NCBI GenBank assembly: GCA_017542725.1 | Contig: JAFXWR010000051.1 | Span: 1 to 5,092 of the forward strand | DNA length: 5,092 nt | Origin: Lachnospiraceae bacterium | GTDB taxonomy: Bacteria; Bacillota_A; Clostridia; Lachnospirales; Lachnospiraceae | Direction: 5' to 3' | In this document: positions 1 through 5,092 of the stretch, piece after piece | How the letters are laid out: each line of letters begins with the position of its first letter | How positions within the stretch are numbered: position 1 is the first letter of the stretch | Position numbers and translations under genes: made by a program | Notes under the pieces: model-generated | Databases searched by the model: none | What the model was told of the DNA's origin: nothing | The model's input: the letters and a program-made list of their open reading frames with translations, nothing else

Positions 1-611
1 CCTGCACCGCCACCACCAATTACCACTACATCTGTAGTTTCATCTTCATTCTTAATATTAAAATTAACTTTGGTTAAGTATTTTTCCAATTTTGTTTTTT
101 CATCATCAGATAATATGAGTTCACTATTATTCTTCAAATCTTGGTTTTCTTCCGTAGCAGATGAAACAGCATCAACTCTTAATCCTGCATTTACCATTGC
201 ATCAACAACAGCGTGTTCTATGCCATAGCAAGTTACTGTTGCACCTGTTACTGTATCAATATTAATCGAATTATTTTCCGCTATAAGTCTTGGTATTAAA
301 GTTATAGGCGCCTCACCGCCATTAGTCACTACTTTCCCATCTATATCTTTTAACTCGCCACCAATACCAGGTGTTTCATTATGACTAGTTACCTTTACAT
401 CTAAAATTTTTCCATCTTCAAGTGTCACATCAACGTTTATCAAGTCGTTGTAACCCATAGCAGTGCCTTGGTAAACCACTTTGCCATTGCCTGCTACGCT
501 TTCATTCTCTTCTTTATTAGTCTTTGTTGTTTCGCTATTTGAGCAAGATAAAAAAATTATTGTCATGACTATAATTAAAAATGATGAACAAAACTTTTTT
601 ACTTTTCGCAT
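1..611 (-). CDS. FMN-binding, FAD-dependent flavoprotein reductase, lipoprotein (N-terminal part, runs off the left edge)
   Basis: Only the first 203 residues are present. The start at 611 follows an AGAAGGTG ribosome site five bases upstream. Residues 1-23 look like a lipoprotein signal: basic MRKVKK, a hydrophobic stretch, then FLSC with Cys23 as the acylated residue. Phe at -3 is not the favoured lipobox residue. A Ser/Thr/Glu/Asn-rich linker precedes an FMN-binding domain at about 44-144. It ends in D119-T-V-T-G-A-T125, which fits the DxxTGAT motif on whose last Thr the ApbE transferase places FMN through a phosphoester bond. A linker follows, and then DVVVIGGGGAG at 194-204, the Rossmann dinucleotide loop that opens the FAD-binding domain of fumarate reductase / flavocytochrome c type enzymes. 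By family knowledge these are extracytoplasmic reductases of small acceptors such as fumarate, urocanate or other unsaturated acids. The substrate cannot be told because the catalytic half is missing. The gene lies 42 bases after the DpnI-like gene, with no terminator between them. Confidence 0.9.
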   Translation of the reverse strand, partial: MRKVKKFCSSFLIIVMTIIFLSCSNSETTKTNKEENESVAGNGKVVYQGTAMGYNDLINVDVTLEDGKILDVKVTSHNETPGIGGELKDIDGKVVTNGGEAPITLIPRLIAENNSINIDTVTGATVTCYGIEHAVVDAMVNAGLRVDAVSSATEENQDLKNNSELILSDDEKTKLEKYLTKVNFNIKNEDETTDVVVIGGGGA

Positions 612-653
612 GATACACCTTCTTTTTATGATAATAAATAATACCTATCAATT

Positions 654-1097
654 CTACTTCTTATATAATATTTCATGTGGCAAGTCTAAAAGTTTACTAT
701 ATCTAAACATTTTGTAATTAGCCCTTCTTGCCGTTGTACTTAATTGATAATTCACTAAATGATTTTTTGGCACAAAAGGGAAAAAATATATCATTTGCTT
801 ATCTTTATTATTCTCTTTCCATTTAAAATTAACAATAAGTGGAGGCGGAAGTATCCCGGCTTTTAATACTTTATTCATTATTTCCCATCCAGCACCCTGT
901 ACTTCACTTTTAGGTTTACTATTGTTTGTTTTAATCTGTGCTCTAAATTGACATGCTGTACACTGAACATCATATAAAGGATAGTTGGTGGGTAAAAGCA
1001 TTAACTCTTTACCACAATTTGGACATTTAACCAATTTAATAACTTCCTTTTCTCCATGATCACCAATTCTTTTATTATTCATATTCTTTTCATCCAT
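654..1097 (-). CDS. Compact DpnI-like (Dam-replacing family) PD-(D/E)XK nuclease-like protein with zinc ribbon
   Basis: The protein has 147 residues. GDHGE at 12-16 resembles the GxxGE helix that opens many PD-(D/E)XK folds. C25-x2-C28 and C46-x2-C49 form a zinc ribbon. D43, Q54 and K56 fall in the order and spacing of the DpnI active site, recalled as D53, E64 and K66, also 11 residues from Asp to Glu. LSTTARRANY at 119-128 matches the LAPTARRAGW stretch of DpnI. The match to DpnI is from memory, without an alignment program. Two differences stand out: the catalytic Glu is Gln, and the C-terminal winged helix with which DpnI reads methylated GATC is absent. DpnI is about 254 residues long. 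No domain continues in frame past the stop. The start at 1097 is two bases after the SPFH stop and has no good ribosome site, which suggests translational coupling; Met6 at 1082 is an alternative start. It may cut DNA, bind modified DNA or be inactive. No methyltransferase gene is visible nearby. Confidence 0.8.
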   Translation of the reverse strand: MDEKNMNNKRIGDHGEKEVIKLVKCPNCGKELMLLPTNYPLYDVQCTACQFRAQIKTNNSKPKSEVQGAGWEIMNKVLKAGILPPPLIVNFKWKENNKDKQMIYFFPFVPKNHLVNYQLSTTARRANYKMFRYSKLLDLPHEILYKK

Positions 1098-1099
1098 AA

Positions 1100-1966
1100 C
1101 TAATTATTATTATCTTTCAGCGCCTCTTTAATCGCCACTATCCCACTCGTCAAACTTGCAATATCAGATGGCACTACAATTTTTGTGGCCTGGCCTTTTG
1201 CAAGTTTTTCTACTGATTTTATAGCTTCGAGTTTAATATATGCATCTGATGGTTTTTGTTCATTTATAAGGCGGACTGCTTCAGCCTCTGCTTTTGCCAC
1301 AAGTTCAATTGACTTAGCTTTAGCCTCTGCTTCCATAAGCATGGCATCTCTTTTACCTTCTGCAACAGTTATGTCTTTTTGCTTAATTGCCTCTGCCTCA
1401 AGAATAGTTGCTCTCTTTTCTCTTTCCGCCTTCATCTGTCTGTCCATCGCTTCTTTTATTTCTGCAGGTGGCATTATGTCTTTAATCTCTATACGAGTAA
1501 TTTTAATTCCCCATACATCTGTTGCCTCATCAACTTCTTTGAGAAGGTGACTATTAATCTTATCTCTTGCAGTAAGAAGTTCATCAAGTTCCATAGTTCC
1601 TACTATATTTCTAAGCGTAGTTGCTGTGATTTTTTCTATAGCATCTACGCCATTTTGAATCATATAAGTATTTTTATAACTATCAAAAACTTTACAGTAA
1701 ACAACTGTATCAATTTTCATAGTTACATTATCTTTTGTGATAACTGATTGAGGTGGAAAGTCATGAATGTGTTCTTTAAGACTCACACGGTTTCTTATTG
1801 TTTGAATAAACGGTAACTTAAAATTCACACCAGCTCTCATAGTCTTGTGATACTTTCCAAGCATCTCAACTATCACTTCTTGCTTCTCTGGAACTATTAC
1901 TAGCATTGAAAAAATTACCATAATTATAAATATTACCACTACTAGATAAAAAATACTTCCTAACAT
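1100..1966 (-). CDS. SPFH/band 7 (stomatin, QmcA-like) membrane protein
   Basis: The protein has 288 residues, close to the usual length for the bacterial stomatin/QmcA group. One N-terminal membrane segment (about residues 3-25) is followed by the SPFH domain at about 26-190. Recognisable blocks are the opening VPEKQEVIVEMLGKY, the RAGVNFKLPF turn at 44-53, VITKDNVTMKID at 75-86, and WGIKITRIEIKDIMPP at 152-167. An Ala/Glu/Lys-rich coiled coil covers about 175-235 (MKAEREKRATILEAEA and following), and the conserved end is IVVPSDIASLTSGIVAIKEAL at 263-283. SPFH proteins assemble into large ring- or cage-shaped oligomers that organise membrane microdomains and affect membrane protease activity. 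The specific role here is unknown. The start is fixed by a perfect AGGAGGT at 1974-1980, seven bases upstream. Family members commonly pair with an NfeD gene. Here the next gene, two bases after the TAG stop, is the DpnI-like protein instead. Confidence 0.96.
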   Translation of the reverse strand: MLGSIFYLVVVIFIIMVIFSMLVIVPEKQEVIVEMLGKYHKTMRAGVNFKLPFIQTIRNRVSLKEHIHDFPPQSVITKDNVTMKIDTVVYCKVFDSYKNTYMIQNGVDAIEKITATTLRNIVGTMELDELLTARDKINSHLLKEVDEATDVWGIKITRIEIKDIMPPAEIKEAMDRQMKAEREKRATILEAEAIKQKDITVAEGKRDAMLMEAEAKAKSIELVAKAEAEAVRLINEQKPSDAYIKLEAIKSVEKLAKGQATKIVVPSDIASLTSGIVAIKEALKDNNN

Positions 1967-1990
1967 AACTACTACCTCCTATTATTTATT

Positions 1991-2034
1991 CGGGCTCGCA
2001 CTGCCTCGCCCCTACAAATAGATTCGCCGTGCCC
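1991..2034 (-). repeat. Short GC-rich repeat (TTGTAGGGG family) in the SPFH 5' leader
   Basis: This is a GC-rich island in AT-rich DNA. Read on the minus strand it can form an imperfect stem, GGGCACG (2034-2028) with CGAGCCC (1998-1992), with one A-A mismatch. Its middle contains TTGTAGGGGCGAGG. The 9-mer TTGTAGGGG and a following GAGCCC recur in the terminator at 4436-4465. Short dispersed TTGTAGGGGCG-type repeats are, from memory, common in clostridial intergenic DNA. It sits only ten bases upstream of the SPFH ribosome site, so it would lie in the mRNA leader if transcription starts upstream of it. A regulatory effect is inference. Confidence 0.5.
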
Positions 2035-2093
2035 AATACTATTAATAAACTTTATTTGTAACTTTCTAAAAACCAAAGTAATTATTTATTAGT

Positions 2094-2308
2094 TTACTTA
2101 ATTCGCTTAGAGCGGTTCCGCAACAAGATTAGAGTTACTTAGGTATTATAATTTTGCGTTAGTTGCAAAAAAGTCATCGGATAAAAGAGCAAGCATCTTT
2201 TCCGCGAAGCTCGGCCGTTGAACTTTTTTGCAACTGTTTTTAGTAAAATTATAATACCTTAGTAATTCTTCTTGTGAGGACTAAGCGCGAATAAGCGAAT
2301 TAAAGTAA
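2094..2308. repeat. Large imperfect palindrome of about 215 bp (MITE-like or structured RNA element)
   Basis: The two arms pair in nested blocks in the same order. TTACT plus TAATTCGCTTA (2094-2109) pairs with TAAGCGAATTA plus AGTAA (2292-2308), with one bulged base. ACAAGA (2123-2128) pairs with TCTTGT (2270-2275). The 24-base block at 2132-2155 pairs with 2245-2268 at 22 of 24 positions, including 15 perfect in a row. AGTTGCAAAAAAGT (2161-2174) pairs perfectly with 2222-2235. The loop at 2175-2221 is comparatively GC-rich and holds GAGC/GCTC at 2187-2190 and 2209-2212. A 9-bp direct repeat AAAGTAATT occurs at 2075-2083 and 2302-2310. Its right copy overlaps the arm end and its left copy stands 11 bases off, so it is not a clean target-site duplication. 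No transposase is encoded. It lies in the 3' flank of the topoisomerase gene and upstream of the SPFH operon. Confidence 0.75.
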
Positions 2309-2370
2309 TTCTATAAACTATGACATATTTTCTACGAAAATTGCAAGTCAGCATATTACAAATATAATGG

Positions 2371-4311
2371 TTACCAATCAAGCACAGCCTCATTTGCATG
2401 CTCATAGATAAAGTCACGGCGATCTCCAACCTCAGACCCCATCAGCATCTCCGTAACCTTTGACGCCTCTTTCGCATCTTCAATTTCAACTCTCTTTAAC
2501 ACACGATTATCTGGATTTAATGTGGTCTCCCAAAGTTCTGTTGGGTCCATCTCGCCAAGACCTTTAAATCTCTTTACCTCGTAAGTTCCATCTTTATGTT
2601 TCTTTTTATAATCGCTAAGTGCTTTTTCATCATAAAGATACTCTTTCTCACTTGGCTTACCTTTTGGTATTGCTGCATAAAGTGGTGGCATAGACACATA
2701 CACATGACCTTCGTTTATTAGATCTGGCATAAAACGATATAAGAATGTAAGAAGTAAAGTATCTATATGTGATCCATCAACATCGGCATCAGTCATAAGA
2801 ATTATTTTGTCATATCTAAGTTTACTTATATCAAAATCATTTCCATATCCTTCACTAAAACCACAGCCGAAAGTATTTATCATAGTTTTAATTTCTGCAT
2901 TTGAAAGAACCTTATCCATAGATGCTTTTTCTACATTAAGAATCTTTCCACGAAGAGGTAATATAGCCTGTGTATTTCTATTTCTGCAGTTTTTTGCAGA
3001 GCCTCCAGCTGAATCTCCCTCTACTATAAATATCTCACACTCGCTCGCATCTTTACTTATGCAATTTGCAAGTTTGCCATTTGAATCAAATGAAAACTTT
3101 GACTTAGACAAAAGGTTTGTTTTTGCTTTTTCCTCAGCCTTTCTAATCTTTGCAGACTTCTCAGCCTGAGCAATCATCGCCTTTACATCTTCTACATTTC
3201 TATCAAAGTATCTCTCAAGCTGCTCTCCCACAATTTGTGCAACCTGCTTAGTTACATCTTGAGACGCAAGCTTAGTCTTAGTCTGACCTTCAAAAAGTGG
3301 ATCAGGATATTTTATAGCAACTATTGCAGTCATACCATTTCTTGTATCAGGCCCTGTGAAGTTTTCATCTTTTTCTTTTAAGTTTCCAAGTTGTCTCGCA
3401 TAGGTATTTAAAAGCTGAGTAAACTTCGTCTTAAATCCCACAAGATGAGTTCCGCCTTCTTGTGTATAAATGTTGTTACAAAATCCTAATATATTTTCTT
3501 CAAATGCATCTATAAATTGAATTGCAACTTCAACTTCAGTTTTATCAACTGTGCCCTTAAACATGATTTCTTTAGTGACAGTCTTCTTACCTTTATTAAG
3601 TTCCTTTATAAATGCCAATATTCCTTCTGGCTCATGATAATCTATAATTTCAGGCTTTGAACCAGTTAAGTTTTCAAAATGTATAGTGAGGTTCGGATTT
3701 AGATAGCATGTCTCATGAAGCCTTGACTTAATCCAATCAACTTTAAATTTTGTATGAGTAAATATCTCTGGGTCTGGCGAAAAATTAATTTTAGTTCCAG
3801 TATGTTTACTTTTTCCAATAACTGGAAGTTTTCCTTTCACAAGTTTTGTAGTTGGCTTACCTCTCTCATAAGTATCTTTATAGACATTTCCATCTCTACT
3901 TACTTCTACAGACATATGAGATGAAAGTGCATTTACTACAGAAGAACCAACACCATGAAGTCCTCCTGATGTCTTATATGTTTCATTGTCAAATTTACCA
4001 CCTGCGTGAAGTGTAGTTAGAACTACACGAACTGCAGGAAGTCCAGATTTATGTAAATCAACTGGTATTCCACGACCATCATCTATTACAGTACAAGAAC
4101 CATCTTTTTCAAGAATTACCGAAATATTATTGCAATAACCAGCCAAATGTTCATCAACCGAATTATCTAAAATTTCGTACACTAAGTGATTAAGACCTTT
4201 AAGTCCTACATCTCCTACATACATTCCAGGACGCTTTCTAACAGGTTCAAGTCCCTCAAGAACTGTAATTTTTTCAGCTCCATAATTATTATTTGATACT
4301 TTTGCTGACAT
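2371..4311 (-). CDS. gyrB/parE: Type II DNA topoisomerase subunit B (GyrB/ParE family), complete
   Basis: The protein has 646 residues, the usual size for Gram-positive B subunits. It is the ATPase and Toprim half of DNA gyrase or topoisomerase IV and works with an A subunit (GyrA or ParC) to pass one duplex through another. The GHKL ATPase shows E46-x3-N50, DDGRGIP (77-83) and the lid GGLHGVGSSVVNALS (116-130). QTKTKL (343-348) supplies the transducer lysine K345. The Toprim domain shows EGDSAGGSAK (431-440, with E431), PLRGKILNVEKA (452-463), DADVDG (508-513) and RFKGLGEMDPTELWETT (581-597). The family C-terminus is LMGSEVGDRRDFI (623-635). GCGFSEGYGNDFDI (482-495) before the DADVDG block differs from the Bacillus subtilis GyrB I recall and resembles a second clostridial paralogue, often called ParE. 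DADVDG itself is GyrB-like, so the subtype is open. The start at 4311 has GAGGT five bases upstream. An in-frame ATG at 4353 lies almost at the predicted transcription start and has no ribosome site. No A-subunit gene is adjacent. Confidence 0.96.
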   Translation of the reverse strand: MSAKVSNNNYGAEKITVLEGLEPVRKRPGMYVGDVGLKGLNHLVYEILDNSVDEHLAGYCNNISVILEKDGSCTVIDDGRGIPVDLHKSGLPAVRVVLTTLHAGGKFDNETYKTSGGLHGVGSSVVNALSSHMSVEVSRDGNVYKDTYERGKPTTKLVKGKLPVIGKSKHTGTKINFSPDPEIFTHTKFKVDWIKSRLHETCYLNPNLTIHFENLTGSKPEIIDYHEPEGILAFIKELNKGKKTVTKEIMFKGTVDKTEVEVAIQFIDAFEENILGFCNNIYTQEGGTHLVGFKTKFTQLLNTYARQLGNLKEKDENFTGPDTRNGMTAIVAIKYPDPLFEGQTKTKLASQDVTKQVAQIVGEQLERYFDRNVEDVKAMIAQAEKSAKIRKAEEKAKTNLLSKSKFSFDSNGKLANCISKDASECEIFIVEGDSAGGSAKNCRNRNTQAILPLRGKILNVEKASMDKVLSNAEIKTMINTFGCGFSEGYGNDFDISKLRYDKIILMTDADVDGSHIDTLLLTFLYRFMPDLINEGHVYVSMPPLYAAIPKGKPSEKEYLYDEKALSDYKKKHKDGTYEVKRFKGLGEMDPTELWETTLNPDNRVLKRVEIEDAKEASKVTEMLMGSEVGDRRDFIYEHANEAVLDW

Positions 4312-4316
4312 TTTAT

Positions 4317-4323
4317 ACCTCAC
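4317..4323 (-). promoter_or_regulatory. Ribosome binding site fixing the topoisomerase start at 4311
   Basis: On the minus strand the sequence is GTGAGGT, then five bases (ATAAA), then ATG at 4311. This favours the 646-residue product over the longer open frame beginning at 4353, whose extra 14 residues (MRIFWYALIFVRYK) do not resemble family N-termini. Confidence 0.8.
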
Positions 4324-4365
4324 AAAAATCAATGCATACCAAAATATGCGCATAATTCATAGCAA

Positions 4366-4394
4366 ATTATACAATATATTGTGCTATTTTGCAA
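4366..4394 (-). promoter_or_regulatory. Sigma-A-type promoter of the topoisomerase gene
   Basis: On the minus strand, TTGCAA (4389-4394, four of six to TTGACA) is followed by exactly 17 bases and a perfect TATAAT (4366-4371). Transcription would start near 4359, giving a leader of about 48 bases before the ATG at 4311. The gene thus seems to have its own promoter, separate from the upstream membrane-protein gene and its terminator. Confidence 0.75.
4371..4382. promoter_or_regulatory. Perfect 12-bp palindrome in the topoisomerase promoter (operator candidate)
   Basis: ACAATATATTGT is its own reverse complement. It fills most of the spacer and overlaps the edge of the -10 hexamer, where a bound dimeric protein would block RNA polymerase. 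A near-copy lies 32 bp upstream. No regulator is identified. In AT-rich DNA a 12-bp palindrome may arise by chance. Confidence 0.4.
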
Positions 4395-4402
4395 GTAAAT
4401 AT

Positions 4403-4414
4403 GCAATATATCGT
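4403..4414. promoter_or_regulatory. Second, imperfect copy of the promoter palindrome
   Basis: GCAATATATCGT matches ACAATATATTGT at 10 of 12 positions. The two sites are 32 bp apart start to start, about three helical turns, so dimers bound to both would lie on the same DNA face. It lies just upstream of the -35 element. Confidence 0.35.
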
Positions 4415-4435
4415 TACAAAAATTATTTCAAGCAC

Positions 4436-4465
4436 AAAAATAGGGGCTCAACCCCTACAATTTTG
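4436..4465 (-). terminator. Intrinsic terminator after the 180-residue membrane protein
   Basis: On the minus strand, directly after the TAA stop, TAGGGG (4457-4452), loop TTGAG and CCCCTA (4446-4441) form a six-pair, mostly GC stem followed by TTTTT (4440-4436). Flanking CAAAA and TTTTG can extend the pairing. The plus strand also has TTTT after the stem, so it might work weakly in both directions. It separates the membrane-protein gene from the topoisomerase gene. The stem shares TTGTAGGGG and GAGCCC with the repeat at 1991-2034. Confidence 0.8.
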
Positions 4466-5008
4466 TTAATTATTTTCTTTATAGTTACTTGTATTAATTT
4501 TTACATATTTTACTTCAGACCTATCGTACTTATCAAGCATTTCAGTCAGCTTTTTGCTATGCTGCTTTGTAAATGCATAAATATCAAATTCATGATACTT
4601 TGTCTCACCTTTCTCATCGCTCTTATCATTTTCAAAGTAATACCAGAATCTCTTATATGGTACATTATTTTCCTTAAACCAATTTTCTAACTCATCTTTT
4701 TTATTATCAAATTTAGTAGATATCTCAAACTTATATATAAACTCTTTCAAGTTTTTCTCATTATAAGTCATTGCAATCCACATTGATATCATATTTGTTA
4801 CAGTAATTACTGGGATACTTATCTCCATAGGTTGATCTGCTATAAGTTTAGTGGTCATAGTATTAAAGATAACATACACACCACAAATAATTACTGCCTT
4901 TACACGGTTATTACTATTTAAGAAAAACAAATATTTAAAGTCGTGAAGTAAAATACCAATAAAACTTATAACTATATATACAAGAACTATAGTAACTACA
5001 TTATTCAT
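4466..5008 (-). CDS. Three-helix membrane protein with cytoplasmic C-terminal domain, UPF0316-like (tentative)
   Basis: The protein has 180 residues. Membrane segments lie at about 3-22 (VVTIVLVYIVISFIGILL), 36-56 (VKAVIICGVYVIFNTMTTKLI) and 63-82 (ISIPVITVTNMISMWIAMTY). A charged soluble domain of about 95 residues follows, with probable strand-helix-strand elements: FEISTKF, DELENWFKENNVPY, HEFDIYAFTKQH, then KKLTEMLDKYDRSEVKYVKI. This length, topology and closing pattern (a helix, then KYD, then a strand) resemble the UPF0316 proteins (DUF5698 followed by DUF2179), but no signature motif decides it. The function of that family is not established, and I infer none. The start at 5008 is set by AGGAGG (5015-5020) six bases upstream. 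The gene has its own promoter-like element and terminator, so it looks monocistronic. The charged tail would face the cytoplasm only if the N-terminus is outside, which is a prediction. Confidence 0.8.
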   Translation of the reverse strand: MNNVVTIVLVYIVISFIGILLHDFKYLFFLNSNNRVKAVIICGVYVIFNTMTTKLIADQPMEISIPVITVTNMISMWIAMTYNEKNLKEFIYKFEISTKFDNKKDELENWFKENNVPYKRFWYYFENDKSDEKGETKYHEFDIYAFTKQHSKKLTEMLDKYDRSEVKYVKINTSNYKENN

Positions 5009-5036
5009 AGTCTACCTCCTTTCAAAAATCCAAAAT

Positions 5037-5045
5037 ATTATAACA
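5037..5045 (-). promoter_or_regulatory. Extended -10 promoter element of the 180-residue membrane protein gene
   Basis: The minus strand reads TGTTATAAT, a TGn extended -10 with a perfect TATAAT hexamer (5037-5042). No good -35 hexamer lies at the usual distance, which is normal for extended -10 promoters. Transcription would begin near 5030, leaving a leader of about 22 bases that contains the AGGAGG site. Confidence 0.55.
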
Positions 5046-5092
5046 TAATTTTCAAAAAAATGCTTTTACATATTCATTACAATTTATTGACA

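Larger units (their letters stand above)
1967..2370. other. Gene-free stretch between the topoisomerase and SPFH genes
   Basis: I see no credible gene here on either strand; the open frames are very short. It holds the SPFH ribosome site (1974-1980), a GC-rich short repeat (1991-2034), an AT-rich spacer (2035-2093), a large imperfect palindrome (2094-2308) and the topoisomerase 3' flank (2309-2370). A promoter for the SPFH operon must lie here or in the palindrome. The best minus-strand candidate, TTGGTT with TAAAGT 16 bases later in the AT-rich spacer, is too weak to call. There is no convincing intrinsic terminator after the topoisomerase gene: the hairpin at 2327-2341 is AT-only apart from one pair and has no T-run. 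Confidence 0.7.

Noticed and set aside
657..700. Internal promoter for the flavoprotein gene (TTTAGA, 17 bases, TATATA on the minus strand)
   Set aside because: Both hexamers match only four of six positions and lie in coding AT-rich DNA, so chance is likely. The gene may instead be read from the SPFH transcript.
481..717. Plus-strand open frame of 78 codons
   Set aside because: It runs antisense across the flavoprotein signal region and the end of the DpnI-like gene, and has neither a ribosome site nor a recognisable product.
1185..1747. Plus-strand open frames opposite the SPFH gene
   Set aside because: They are low-complexity antisense translations of the Ala/Glu/Lys-rich coiled coil and the SPFH domain, without ribosome sites.
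2101..2235. tRNA or known small RNA inside the palindrome (GCGGTTCCGC looks like a T-arm)
   Set aside because: No cloverleaf, anticodon arm or acceptor stem can be drawn around it; the pairing is explained by the long inverted repeat.
2327..2341. Hairpin ATTTTC/GAAAAT after the topoisomerase stop as a terminator
   Set aside because: The six-pair stem is almost all A-T and no T-run follows on the minus strand, so I do not call it.
2807..3169. Plus-strand open frame opposite the topoisomerase gene
   Set aside because: It is the antisense shadow of the Toprim region, with no start signal or family resemblance.
4312..4353. N-terminal extension of the topoisomerase open frame to an ATG at 4353
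   Set aside because: The ATG lies within about six bases of the predicted transcription start, has no ribosome site, and the extra residues do not match the family. GAGGT before 4311 fits much better.
4346..4690. Plus-strand open frame across the topoisomerase promoter and the terminator
   Set aside because: It crosses a clear promoter and terminator of the minus strand and runs into the 3' half of the membrane-protein gene. Its hydrophobic product reflects AT-rich DNA.
5087..5092. TTGACA on the plus strand at the right edge, as a -35 of a divergent gene
   Set aside because: It is a perfect hexamer, but the -10 would lie outside the window, so it cannot be supported.

Overview
The window is AT-rich, with strong AGGAGG-type ribosome binding sites and a type II topoisomerase B subunit of clostridial character. 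It therefore looks like the chromosome of a low-GC anaerobic member of the Bacillota (class Clostridia). I cannot name the genus. All five genes I can support lie on the minus strand, so they read from high to low coordinates.

In transcription order they are: (1) a 180-residue protein with three membrane segments and a cytoplasmic tail, resembling the UPF0316 (DUF5698/DUF2179) layout, ending at an intrinsic terminator; (2) a complete GHKL-Toprim topoisomerase subunit B (GyrB/ParE family) with its own promoter, in which a perfect 12-bp palindrome abuts the -10 and a near-copy lies 32 bp upstream; (3) a gene-free stretch of about 400 bases holding a roughly 215-bp imperfect palindrome and a small GC-rich repeat; (4) a stomatin/QmcA-type SPFH membrane protein; (5) two bases after its stop, a compact 147-residue protein matching the catalytic half of the DpnI / Dam-replacing restriction nucleases, with a zinc ribbon and a Gln where DpnI has a catalytic Glu; (6) 42 bases later, the first 203 residues of a lipoprotein flavin reductase with a covalent-FMN motif followed by the start of an FAD-binding fold, running off the left edge.

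Genes 4 and 5 almost certainly share a transcript, and the flavoprotein gene may be read from it too. SPFH proteins of this class usually neighbour an NfeD-type protein. None lies on the downstream side here, and its place is taken by the DpnI-like protein. The topoisomerase subunit has no A-subunit gene beside it in this window.

The observations most worth a second look are the SPFH/DpnI-like pair, the Glu-to-Gln change in a compact DpnI-like core without the methyl-sensing winged helix, the long palindromic element, and the paired palindromes at the topoisomerase promoter. I found no CRISPR array, tRNA, rRNA or transposase.
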